Shown: piece by piece, positions 49,387 through 56,551 of the stretch
Numbering within the stretch: the stretch's first letter is position 1
Layout: each line of letters begins with the position of its first letter
Assembly (NCBI GenBank): GCA_016195405.1
Contig: JACPZP010000020.1
Span: 54,265 to 118,264 of the forward strand
Direction: 5' to 3'
Source: Planctomycetota bacterium
GTDB lineage: Bacteria > Planctomycetota > Planctomycetia > Gemmatales > Gemmataceae
Length of the DNA stretch: 64,000 nucleotides
The notes under the pieces: model-generated
Told to the model about the DNA's origin: nothing
Seen by the model: the letters and a program-made list of their open reading frames with translations, nothing else
Database searches by the model: none
Translations under genes and position numbers: made by a program

Positions 49387-51423
49387 CTACTTCTTCACCG
49401 TCCGCTGCTGCTTCTTGATCGGCTTCTCCTCGGCCCACTCCAACCACACTCGCGCTGCGGCGTCGCTGGGCATGCGCCAGTCGCCTCGGGGCGATAGGCT
49501 GATCGTGCCGACTTTCGGGCCGTCGGGCAGGCACGAGCGCTTGAACTGGTTGGCGAAAAAGCGGCGCAGGAACTGTGCAAGCCATTGCCGCAGCTCGGCG
49601 GCGGTGTAGGAGCGGTCGAACTCGGTGTGCTCGGCCAGGAACAGGACCTTCTCCGGCGGCGCGCCGTAGCGCAGGAAGTGGAAGAGGAAAAAATCGAGCA
49701 CTTCGTAGGGGCCGATCACGCCCTCCGTCGGCTGCGGCATTTGGCCGTTGTCTGAGGCGGGCAGCAATTCAGGCGAAATTTGGGTGGCGACGATGTCGAG
49801 CAGGGTGCGGCGGGCCGCGCCTTCGAACTCGTTCTCGGCGGCCCAGCGGACCAGGAATTTCACCAGCGTCTTGGGGATGCTGATGTTGGGGTTGTACATG
49901 CTCATGTGGTCGCCGTTATAGGTACACCAGCCCAGCGCTAATTCCGACACGTCCGCGGTGCCGATCACGAACGCCTTGTTCATGAGCAGGCTGGTCCGCA
50001 TCCGCGCCTGCACGTTTTCGAAAACCAAGTCCTGAGAGCTTTCGGCCGGCAGCTTCTGCAGATTGCGTGTCAGCTCTTCTAACGTCAGTCCCTTCAGATC
50101 GACACCAAACGGCTTATGGCCCAAGGCAAGCATCTCGTCGAGGCAGATTTGGCGAATGTCGATTTCCCGGCCGCTCACGCCGAGGTGTTTCATGAGGGCT
50201 TGGGCGTTCTTGAGCGTCCGCTGCGAGGTGCCGAAGCCGGGCATGGTGATCGCTTCCAAGCGGGTGCGCGGCGACTTTAGCAGGTCGAGCGTCTTGCAAG
50301 CGACCAAGAGCGCCAACGTGGAATCGAGGCCGCCGGAGACGCCGAGCGTAAGGGGTCCGGCGCCAATGTGCTCGATCCGCTTGGCCAAGCCGGCGACTTG
50401 AGTGTGGAAGATTTCCTCGCAGCGCTCGCGGAGTTGTTCTTTGCCGCGCGGCACAAAGGGATGGGCGTCGACATCGCGCATCAGCTTCGTGGCTGCCGGG
50501 CGTTCGACCTGAAACGAGATGCGCCGCCAGGTTCGCTGGGCCACCATCGGCTGCACATCGCCGAAGCTGTTGGTTTTGATGCGGTCGTTGACGAGGCGAT
50601 CGATGTCGAGGTCCTGAGCCAGCAAGACATCCGCGCGGTCGAAGCGCGGCGTCTCAGCTAAGAGCGTTCCGTTCTCGGCGATCAGGGCATGGCCGCCGAA
50701 GACCAGATCGGTGGTCGATTCATGTACGCCGGCGGAGACATAGACGTAGCCGGCGACGCAGCGGCCCGATTGGCCAATCACGAGTTGCCGGCGATAGGCC
50801 GCCTTGCCGATGACCTCATTGCTGGCGGAGAGGTTCAAAAGCACGGTGGCGCCGGCCAGCGCCTGGAAGCTGCTGGGCGGCAAGGGCGTCCATAGGTCCT
50901 CGCAGATTTCGACGCCGACCACCAGGCCGGGCATCGTCGCGCCGGCATCGAAGAGGAGATCGACTCCGAAGGGCACGCTTTGGCCCAGGAGGTTCAGATT
51001 CTGATTGCGGCACCGAAAACCGGGAGCGAACCAGCGGGCGTCGTAGAATTCCTTGTAGTTGGGCAGGTACGACTTGGGAATGACCCCCAAGAGCCGGCCA
51101 CGCTGCAGCACCGCGGCGCAGTTGTAGAGTTGATCGTCCACGAGCAACGGCAGTCCGACAGCGGTCAAGCCGCGAAACGTGCGCTCGCTTTGTTGGAGCA
51201 ATGTGTCCACGGCATGCAGGGCGCCGCGCTGGAGGGCGGTTTGATGAAAGAGGTCGCCGCAGGTGTAGCCTGTTAGGCCTAACTCGGGAAAAACCGCGAC
51301 GGCGGCGTTTTGGTGGTGGGCTTCGGCGAGCACGTCGCTCATGTGGCGAAGATTGGCTCGGCAGTCGCCAACGCGAAGCTGGGGAACCGCGGCCGCAACC
51401 CGGACAAAGCCATGTTGGATCAT
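49387..51423 (-). CDS. nadE: glutamine-dependent NAD(+) synthase
   Basis: This 678-residue two-domain enzyme makes NAD from deamido-NAD with ATP and ammonia drawn from glutamine. The N-terminal nitrilase domain has the Glu in AVFPELGLTGYTCGD, the Lys in YLPNYKEFYDAR and the Cys in GVEICEDLW. The C-terminal synthetase has the P-loop LGVSGGLDSTLALLVACKTL, the LALGWCTYNGDHMSMYNPN segment and the ISPELLPAS loop. It is cytosolic and normally octameric. It is likely monocistronic; an inverted repeat lies upstream at 51467-51534. Confidence 0.95.
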   Translation of the reverse strand: MIQHGFVRVAAAVPQLRVGDCRANLRHMSDVLAEAHHQNAAVAVFPELGLTGYTCGDLFHQTALQRGALHAVDTLLQQSERTFRGLTAVGLPLLVDDQLYNCAAVLQRGRLLGVIPKSYLPNYKEFYDARWFAPGFRCRNQNLNLLGQSVPFGVDLLFDAGATMPGLVVGVEICEDLWTPLPPSSFQALAGATVLLNLSASNEVIGKAAYRRQLVIGQSGRCVAGYVYVSAGVHESTTDLVFGGHALIAENGTLLAETPRFDRADVLLAQDLDIDRLVNDRIKTNSFGDVQPMVAQRTWRRISFQVERPAATKLMRDVDAHPFVPRGKEQLRERCEEIFHTQVAGLAKRIEHIGAGPLTLGVSGGLDSTLALLVACKTLDLLKSPRTRLEAITMPGFGTSQRTLKNAQALMKHLGVSGREIDIRQICLDEMLALGHKPFGVDLKGLTLEELTRNLQKLPAESSQDLVFENVQARMRTSLLMNKAFVIGTADVSELALGWCTYNGDHMSMYNPNISIPKTLVKFLVRWAAENEFEGAARRTLLDIVATQISPELLPASDNGQMPQPTEGVIGPYEVLDFFLFHFLRYGAPPEKVLFLAEHTEFDRSYTAAELRQWLAQFLRRFFANQFKRSCLPDGPKVGTISLSPRGDWRMPSDAAARVWLEWAEEKPIKKQQRTVKK

Positions 51424-51466
51424 GCGGGCCTCGATTGGCGTGGGAACGAGCGCTGGCGGCGCCCTT

Positions 51467-51534
51467 GGAGCGGTTTCAAAACGGGGTCAGGACCCCTAGA
51501 ATCACAGATCCTGACCCCCTTTTGAAACCGCTCC
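51467..51534. repeat. 68-bp hairpin with GGGGTCAGGACCCC core
   Basis: Arms of 26 bp (51467-51492 and 51509-51534) are inverted copies with one mismatch and enclose a 16-base loop. The arm GGAGCGGTTTCAAAACGGGG continues TCAGGA, sharing GTCAGGACC with the elements at 5931 and 11491. It lies between the divergent nadE start (51423) and the next gene. Confidence 0.75.
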
Positions 51535-51651
51535 TTGGTAATTTTATGAATTGAAGTTCCGCGAAGCGCCTTTACATTAATGCTCACGGCGCGGATAATC
51601 AAAACCGCGCCGCTTCCGTGCCGCGCCACTTCCGTCCGCGAGGGGATGACG

Positions 51652-53001
51652 ATGGCGGACATCACCTTTCAATGCTACGCCTGTAATCAACGGCTAAGGG
51701 TCGGCGCCGACAAGGGCGGCAAGAAGACCAAGTGCCTCAAGTGCGGCACCGTCCTCACGATTCCCGTGGCCGCGGTGGAGCCGGAAGTGTTGTCGCCGGA
51801 AATGATCGAGGAACCGGCCCCCCCGCCTACCCGGCTGATCAAGCCGCAGCCGAACCGCCCGGCTGAGGATTTCCGCTTCGATAGAGAAGAAGCGCGGCCT
51901 ACGAAGCGGCGTCCTCGTGACGAGAGTTCTCGCAAAGAAGAGGCGGAGGAGGATCGACCGCGCAAGCGCCGCCGGGATGAGGACGACCAAACCGAAGCGC
52001 CGCGCAAACGCCGTCGCGAGGAAGCCGACGAGGACGCGGACGATCGGCCACGCAAACGGATCAGCCGAGGCGAAGACGAGGAGGAACGGCCGCGTAAACG
52101 GCGCAGCCAGGTCGAAGACGAAGTGGAACAGCCGCGCAAGAAGCGCCGTGATGAAGACGAAGAACGGCCCCGCCGCCGGCATGCGGAAGAGGACGAGGAA
52201 GACGAAGAGGATTCCGAGCGCGGCCGGGAAAAGAAAACCGATTGGGACAAGGTCGGCCTGGGAATGCTGGTGTGTTTCATCGCCGTGATCGTGTTCGCGG
52301 CCGGCTATCTGATTGAGCAACTAGGCGTGGTGATGTTCACGATGGCCGCGTTCGAAAATACGGGGCAGGAAATTCCGACGAGCACCGCGGCGCTGAACAT
52401 TTGGAAGATCGCTGTTTGGATCCTCCCGCTGGGAGTGCTTGGATCGCTGGCCGGCCAGGTTTTCTGGATTTTCACAAACAATAAGCGAAGCGCCTTGATA
52501 TGGGCGTTCGCGTGCCTGGGCGTGACCTTGGCCGCTCTCGTCTGCTTCGTAGTCTTCAAATCGATCGGCCTTTATCAGGGAAGAGTGTTCTACGGACCCG
52601 ATATCCTGCGGGAACCGGCGAACCTGGTTGACGCCAACATCGGGCGCGCTTTGCTTCTGAGCTTGGCCAACGTATTCGTCGCCGGCCAATTCATCATGAT
52701 GGCCCTCTACTTGAGGGCACAAGCCTTGAATCAGCGCGACAGCGCGCTGGCAGGCAGCGCGATGATCCTGGTGGTCTTTTCCGGCATTGTGGCGGTTTAT
52801 CAACTATTGTGGCCGATTCTGACTAGCGTGGTCATCACCTTCCGGGCGCCGACCCGGGGCCCGTTGGCCGTCAGCTGGATCATCTACTGGATCGGCGCGC
52901 TGCTGACGCTGTTGCTCTTGGTGGTGATGATCGTGGGCATGAAACGAGGCCACCGCATGGCGTCCCAACGCATGACTGCCCCGCGCACGGTGGCGCGGTG
53001 A
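51652..53001 (+). CDS. zinc-ribbon protein with charged linker and five membrane helices
   Basis: This 449-residue protein has a zinc-ribbon N-terminus like MJ0042/GYF-type sensors (ITFQCYACNQRLRVGADKGG, then CLKCGTVL). A long charged linker (about residues 75-195) alternates RPRKRR-type basic and DEDEE-type acidic blocks. Five membrane helices fill the C-terminal part (for example VGLGMLVCFIAVIVFAAGYL and LLTLLLLVVMIVGMKRGHRM). I chose the ATG at 51652 (MADITFQ) with GAGGGG upstream. Similar architecture recurs in planctomycetes. The function is unknown. The linker may bind nucleic acid or another protein. Confidence 0.8.
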   Translation: MADITFQCYACNQRLRVGADKGGKKTKCLKCGTVLTIPVAAVEPEVLSPEMIEEPAPPPTRLIKPQPNRPAEDFRFDREEARPTKRRPRDESSRKEEAEEDRPRKRRRDEDDQTEAPRKRRREEADEDADDRPRKRISRGEDEEERPRKRRSQVEDEVEQPRKKRRDEDEERPRRRHAEEDEEDEEDSERGREKKTDWDKVGLGMLVCFIAVIVFAAGYLIEQLGVVMFTMAAFENTGQEIPTSTAALNIWKIAVWILPLGVLGSLAGQVFWIFTNNKRSALIWAFACLGVTLAALVCFVVFKSIGLYQGRVFYGPDILREPANLVDANIGRALLLSLANVFVAGQFIMMALYLRAQALNQRDSALAGSAMILVVFSGIVAVYQLLWPILTSVVITFRAPTRGPLAVSWIIYWIGALLTLLLLVVMIVGMKRGHRMASQRMTAPRTVAR

Positions 53002-53041
53002 CGGCCGCGACGAGGTGACGTCCGCGACGAGGTGACGGCAG

Positions 53042-53260
53042 ATGATCAGGCCGGACCTGTTGGAAATCCTGCGCTGCCCGCTTAATCCCAGCAAGGCCCG
53101 CCTCGTGCTGGAAGACGAGTCTCTGCGCTGCGAGCAGTGTTCTCTCAGGTTTCACATCAAGGACGGCTTTCCGATCCTCGTGGTCGAAGAAGCGGAGCTT
53201 CCCCCCGGATGCGAAAGTATCCGTGATTTGCCGTGCCAGAAAAAAAACAATGAGCGATGA
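53042..53260 (+). CDS. Trm112 family protein
   Basis: This 72-residue zinc-ribbon protein has LLEILRCPLNPSKARLVLED, then RCEQCSLRFHIKDGFPILVV. Three cysteines (Cys12, and CEQC) bind zinc, with the family lipid A export-like DGFPILV tail. Trm112 activates several methyltransferases in other organisms; bacterial forms probably do the same. It lies 41 bp after the membrane-protein gene and may be co-transcribed. The terminator at 53249-53285 covers its last codons. Confidence 0.9.
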   Translation: MIRPDLLEILRCPLNPSKARLVLEDESLRCEQCSLRFHIKDGFPILVVEEAELPPGCESIRDLPCQKKNNER

Positions 53261-53285
53261 GCGGCCGTGGCCCTCATCGCTCATT
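53249..53285. terminator. bidirectional terminator shared by convergent genes, overlapping both stops
   Basis: A 13-bp perfect inverted repeat, AATGAGCGATGAG (53249-53261) and CTCATCGCTCATT (53273-53285), encloses CGGCCGTGGCC. It includes both stop codons and, because of symmetry, gives both convergent proteins the same final residues N-E-R. A T run follows on the plus strand and an A run precedes. Confidence 0.8.
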
Positions 53286-53834
53286 GCTTTTCGGGTCGTT
53301 GCTGTTGAAGGTCGTCGTGGGCGGCGCCGTTGGAATCGCCGAGTCGAGGCTCGAAGGAGGGAAAGGCGACGCGTTGCCGAAGGGGGCGTGTCCGATGGGC
53401 GCGTTGCTGATGGGCGCGTTGCTGATGGGCGCGTTGCTGATGGGCGCGTTGCCGAAGGGGGGGTTGCCTGTCGTAGAGGTGACAGTCGAATTATTGCTGG
53501 TTGATGTCAAGAATGCGGGCGGCGGAGGTTGAATCAGAGGAACAGCGCTCGCGGCTGACGTAGATGGCGCCATGTTGGCCGCTTGGTTGATGCCCGTTTG
53601 GCTGATGCCCGTTTGGCTAGTTCCCGTTTGGCTAGTTCCCGTTTGGCTCAAGCCGCCCGGCGAAAACGGCGGATTCACGCTTCCCGGCTTGGAATCTTGC
53701 GCGAAAGCGGCGCCGCCCGGCGTGGGGGTGATTCCAGGCCCCGCCATGTTCTTTGGAGAACTCTGGCATCCGCCGCCCAACATTACGAAAAGGGCCGCGC
53801 TCGTTCCCAACCCCAAAGCCGCCTTGTATGCCAT
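53274..53834 (-). CDS. repeat-containing lipoprotein
   Basis: This 186-residue protein has a signal MAYKAALGLGTSAALFVMLG ending in a lipobox LGGGC, so it should be a lipoprotein. The mature part is low complexity: a run of SQTG[T/I] pentapeptides (about 70-90), proline-rich linkers and NAPIS pentapeptides (about 130-160). No folded domain is visible. The ATG at 53834 has AGGAGA at a good distance. Tandem repeats of 15 bp code for both repeat types. The role may be a surface spacer; this is inference. Confidence 0.75.
   Translation of the reverse strand: MAYKAALGLGTSAALFVMLGGGCQSSPKNMAGPGITPTPGGAAFAQDSKPGSVNPPFSPGGLSQTGTSQTGTSQTGISQTGINQAANMAPSTSAASAVPLIQPPPPAFLTSTSNNSTVTSTTGNPPFGNAPISNAPISNAPISNAPIGHAPFGNASPFPPSSLDSAIPTAPPTTTFNSNDPKSNER
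53371..53460. repeat. 15-bp tandem repeat, six units (NAPIS peptides)
   Basis: Three exact units of GCGTTGCTGATGGGC (53401-53445) are flanked by three diverged units. They encode N-A-P-I-S or N-A-P-F-G pentapeptides on the minus strand. The centre is more uniform than the edges, as expected for recent slippage. Confidence 0.9.
53581..53655. repeat. 15-bp tandem repeat, five units (SQTG peptides)
   Basis: Five units related to GTTTGGCTGATGCCC or GTTTGGCTAGTTCCC are arranged in pairs. They encode S-Q-T-G-T or S-Q-T-G-I on the minus strand. The two middle variants each occur in tandem, again pointing to expansion by slippage. Confidence 0.9.
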
Positions 53835-54149
53835 GGCCGTTCTCCTGATTGGCACTGCCCTGTCCCAGGCCGAATCCCTGGCCTACGGGACAAAGCGGGC
53901 GAACAGTAGCGACACTTCCGACTTGGGTCAATGCCAACACCGAATATCAACATTGTTAGGCAGAGGCTGCCGAAGACGCGGGCAGATTCTTGCTTTCAGA
54001 TCTGGAGCGGCAGTTGGGGAAGTTGACTCTAACCGCTTTGCCCGTAATGCGCTTGCCGCTTGGGAACGCCGCGGCCGCCGACCGGCACTGGATTTGCTCC
54101 TTAAAAAGCGCCTCTCTACCATTTCCATTCTGAGAAGCGCGGTCTTGTC
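53835..54149. other. 315-bp divergent intergenic region
   Basis: Between the lipoprotein start and the small DNA-binding-like gene. I see no gene with good codon use, no terminator and no clear -35/-10 pair. The region must hold promoters for both divergent genes. Confidence 0.6.
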
Positions 54150-54437
54150 ATGAACAATTCCCTCGAAACAACCGCCGTGCATGACGTGTTATCGCTTCGC
54201 GACTTGTCGATTCGCGACCTATCGATTCACGATGCGGGAATCAACGATGCGGCAATGAACGATGCAGAAGTCACGGAACTGTCGCTACTGCTGCCGACCG
54301 GGCAGTTCCGTGCCCTGGCCTGCGCCGCCGAGGCGCGCGGCTTGACCATCGGGCAGTTAGTGCGCTGTTTCCTTCGCGATGCGCTGGCGGGCAGCGTGTC
54401 GACGCCTCGCTTTTTGTCCCAGCGTCGTCATGCTTGA
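54150..54437 (+). CDS. small protein with ribbon-helix-helix-like end
   Basis: This 95-residue protein starts with a repetitive acidic stretch (SLRDLSIRDLSIHDAGINDA) and ends with a compact unit, SLLLPTGQFRALACAAEARG then LTIGQLVRCFLRDALAG, that has the strand-helix-helix spacing of ribbon-helix-helix repressors. The similarity is only in pattern, so DNA binding is a guess. It lies 55 bp before a consensus -35 and upstream of the Flp pilin. Confidence 0.6.
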   Translation: MNNSLETTAVHDVLSLRDLSIRDLSIHDAGINDAAMNDAEVTELSLLLPTGQFRALACAAEARGLTIGQLVRCFLRDALAGSVSTPRFLSQRRHA

Positions 54438-54491
54438 GGCTTATCCTGGATGTTATGCTTACGTCTTAATTATTAAAAATGAGAGTCATGT

Positions 54492-54520
54492 TTGACAAGC
54501 GGATGAGCCCAACCTAGGGT
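54492..54520 (+). promoter_or_regulatory. candidate promoter of the Flp pilin gene
   Basis: A perfect -35 TTGACA (54492-54497) is followed at 17 bp by TAGGGT (54515-54520), a weak -10. Transcription would start near 54527 and give a leader of about 240 nt before the pilin. Confidence 0.5.
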
Positions 54521-54767
54521 TGCAACGTCCGCGAACCGGACCGTGGCCAACGCATTTTCGGCCACGAATCTCCCCATTGCTTGTCTACATCGTTTTGGCG
54601 AGCGCAGCTATGTCCTAGAGCCACGGCAAGGGCAAGATCCGCCACGCTGCCGATTGGTCTAGACCCTAAAAGGGTGCCTCGTCATTCGGCCTCCGGGTAA
54701 GGCGCTCGGAGGCTGTCCGGGGAGCCGTCCAGAAGCTCCGGGCAAAACTTTTCTCTGGACTAGAGGG
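54521..54767 (+). promoter_or_regulatory. long structured 5' leader of the Flp pilin gene
   Basis: The leader holds several hairpins: GTGGCC/GGCCAC (about 54543-54565), CCCT-AAAA-GGG near 54665, GCCTCCG/CGGAGGC (about 54690-54714) and GGAGC/GCTCC (about 54721-54740). The segment GGCCTCCGGGTAAGGCGCTC resembles part of a c-di-GMP aptamer but the rest of that consensus is missing. It may be a regulatory RNA; no known class fits. Confidence 0.3.
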
Positions 54768-54962
54768 ATGTTTGTTATGACGCGACTGTCGCAAGCCGTG
54801 GTTAATTTCTTCCAGGGTGAAGATGGCCCAACCGCCGTGGAATATGCCGTCATGTTGGCCCTGATTATCGTGGTGTGCATCGCCGCCATCACGGCCCTGG
54901 GCACCAATGCGAACGCCACGTTCACGTCGGTAAGCAACTCCATCAGCACGACCTCTTCGTGA
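54768..54962 (+). CDS. Flp-family type IVb pilin
   Basis: This 64-residue pilin has the family signature FFQGEDGPTAVEYAVMLALI followed by IVVCIAAITALGTNANATF; prepilin peptidase would cut before a residue near the Glu-Asp-Gly-Pro stretch, and the membrane helix forms the fibre core. Flp pilins build Tad pili for surface attachment. The second ATG at 54777 is an alternative start with AGAGGG nine bases upstream. No tad assembly genes are visible in the window, so those must lie elsewhere. Confidence 0.9.
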   Translation: MFVMTRLSQAVVNFFQGEDGPTAVEYAVMLALIIVVCIAAITALGTNANATFTSVSNSISTTSS

Positions 54963-55014
54963 TCGAAGTCTTCGTAGCAACGTCTTCGTAGCACGGAAAA
55001 AAGACCGAAAAACG

Positions 55015-55048
55015 AAAACCCCGCTTCCTTCACGGCAGCGGGGTTTTT
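55015..55048 (+). terminator. intrinsic terminator after the Flp pilin gene
   Basis: AAAACCCCGCT (55015-55025) pairs with AGCGGGGTTTT (55037-55047), with a run of T after the stem. Right after the stop at 54962 a 12-bp tandem (GTCTTCGTAGCA at 54968 and 54982) is also present. Confidence 0.85.
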
Positions 55049-55065
55049 GTTTGGACCGACTCAGC

Positions 55066-55089
55066 GTAGCCGAATTCGTAAGAATTCGG
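55066..55089 (+). repeat. REP hairpin (family GTAGCCGAATTC)
   Basis: GTAG head then CCGAATTC-GTAA-GAATTCGG, an 8-bp perfect stem. It matches the copy at 37722-37745 except for a T/A to C/G change in the pair, so the pairing is conserved. Confidence 0.8.
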
Positions 55090-55107
55090 ACTGATGTTGG
55101 ATTGAGC

Positions 55108-55157
55108 GGTGGGACAGGCGTCTCGCCTGTCCGGACCGGCGGGACGCCGGTCCCACC
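55108..55157. repeat. REPIN-like repeat (GGTGGGACAGGCG family)
   Basis: Two hairpins, GGACAGGCG-TCT-CGCCTGTCC and CCGGCG-GGA-CGCCGG, lie head to head inside an inverted outer GGTGGGAC/GTCCCACC. The whole is 50 bp and lies between the Flp terminator and the cysteine-rich gene. Related sequences are abundant in planctomycete genomes. Confidence 0.7.
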
Positions 55158-55184
55158 TCGCCTCATGGCATGGTTTACAAAGCA

Positions 55185-56177
55185 CTAGTTGCAGCAGCCA
55201 CCGTGATTATGGCGGCAACCGTGATCGCAACCGCGGTCGCAGCAGCCGTGGCCGCCGAAGGCGCCGCGGAGCCGGCTGAACAAGCCGCGCGATTCGCAGC
55301 ACGGATCGCAGCAGTCATTGATTGGGACTTCACGGGTCACGGTGCGAGGCACCATGCGGGTGCAGGTGACTTCCTCTTCATAAGGAACGCACACGCGGAC
55401 GGTGCGGGTCGCCTTGCACGGGACCTTACGCTCCACGCACACGGTGTACTTCTCGACGCGCTTCTCGGTCACGCATTCGTAAGTGCACACGTTGACCTTT
55501 TCCTCAACCCACACTTTCTTGCAAACGGCCACTTTGCACGGAACGCATTCCGTGTAGCAAACCTTTTTGCACACGGTCCGGGGGCACTCGCGGTATTCCG
55601 GGCAGCAGACCCAATGCTTGCGGGTCACGGTGCGGCAGCAGTTGTTGCAGCTATTGGCGCACGGATCGCAGCAGTCGTTGCCATGGCCGCAACGGCTAAA
55701 GAGACCGCTCAGGAAGTTGGAGCGGCACTCTTCGCGGCACTCCCAGTGGCCCAGGCGAACCAGCTTTTTCTCCATGCAGGTTTCCTGGACGTACTTGTGG
55801 CACGTCTTGGTGACGTTGCGGGTTTCCCACTCGGTCACGGTCTTGCAGCACTTACGGACTTCAACGCGGTTGACCGGAACGCGCTTGGTGCAGCACACGA
55901 CGCGTTCGCGAACTTCCGGCACGCGTTCGCAGCGCCAAGCGTCGTAGGTCTCGCTTTTACACTCGACCTTGTAACACGTGCGCTTGGTCTTGTAGGTTTC
56001 GGGCACACATTCGGTGACTTGAATGGTGCGCGTACATGGATTCGTCGGTCTTACTTGTGCTTGCTTGTCACCAGCCGGCTTGTCACCGGCTTGTATTGGC
56101 TCATCGGCCCGCGCGGGTGAAACCACGGCGGTGATGGCGCCAAGCAGCAAAGCGATTCGGACGGGTTGGCGGACCAT
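55185..56177 (-). CDS. secreted cysteine-rich protein (YTV-like)
   Basis: This 330-residue protein has a signal peptide (MVRQPVRIALLLGAITAVVS, cut near ARADE) and a mature part with 44 cysteines, often in CC or CxxC pairs (CCDPCANSCNNCC, CKKVCYTECVPC, CCDRGCDHGC). Between them run basic, valine-rich strands such as EKYTVCVERKVPCKATRTVR. It resembles the cysteine-rich YTV proteins described in planctomycetes, which were proposed to crosslink the cell surface by disulfides. I chose the ATG at 56177 because AAGGAGAAGG precedes it. It is monocistronic. Confidence 0.85.
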   Translation of the reverse strand: MVRQPVRIALLLGAITAVVSPARADEPIQAGDKPAGDKQAQVRPTNPCTRTIQVTECVPETYKTKRTCYKVECKSETYDAWRCERVPEVRERVVCCTKRVPVNRVEVRKCCKTVTEWETRNVTKTCHKYVQETCMEKKLVRLGHWECREECRSNFLSGLFSRCGHGNDCCDPCANSCNNCCRTVTRKHWVCCPEYRECPRTVCKKVCYTECVPCKVAVCKKVWVEEKVNVCTYECVTEKRVEKYTVCVERKVPCKATRTVRVCVPYEEEVTCTRMVPRTVTREVPINDCCDPCCESRGLFSRLRGAFGGHGCCDRGCDHGCRHNHGGCCN

Positions 56178-56551
56178 GCCTTCTCCTTTGTTGCGGTACG
56201 CCGATCCGGCTTTCCCACGGAAACGGACCGCTGGGTTCGGGATCGACACTCAAGCTGAATAACCTCTCTACTACTATGCCCAATCCAGGCGCTCTGGATA
56301 AAAAACGGGGCTAAAAGAGGGGAGAAAAACGACCCAAGAGATTCCGGCCTTATCGCCTGTGCGCACGAAGGACAAAACTCCGGGCGGACGTTCGGTAGCA
56401 AACGATAGGAGCGTGCCGGTTGGGCGGGCGTATCCGGTCGGCGATTTCGCGCCTTCTACGGAGATTTGTTAAAGTGCGGCGACGCTTCAGATTGCGCGCG
56501 GAAAGGAGGACGCCGAAAAACCGCTATCCGCCGGAAGGAATGACATGCGGT
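56178..56551. other. 374-bp intergenic region between Cys-rich and kinase genes
   Basis: It holds the minus-strand promoter region of the cysteine-rich gene (a possible TTGGGC and TATTCA with 17-bp spacing on the minus strand near 56260-56295) and the 3' flank of the kinase gene. I see no terminator, repeat or small gene. Confidence 0.5.

Noticed and set aside
51420..51554. Short frames over the 51467-51534 palindrome read as small genes
   Set aside because: They arise from an inverted repeat and carry no ribosome site.
54600..54760. c-di-GMP-I riboswitch in the Flp leader
   Set aside because: Only the GCCTCCGG part resembles the aptamer; the conserved CAGGGCAAA and GGACGCAAAG parts cannot be matched.
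55170..56120. A 316-codon plus-strand frame opposite the cysteine-rich gene
   Set aside because: The Cys and Val codons of the minus-strand gene produce long Ala/His frames on the other strand; no start signal or motif supports it.
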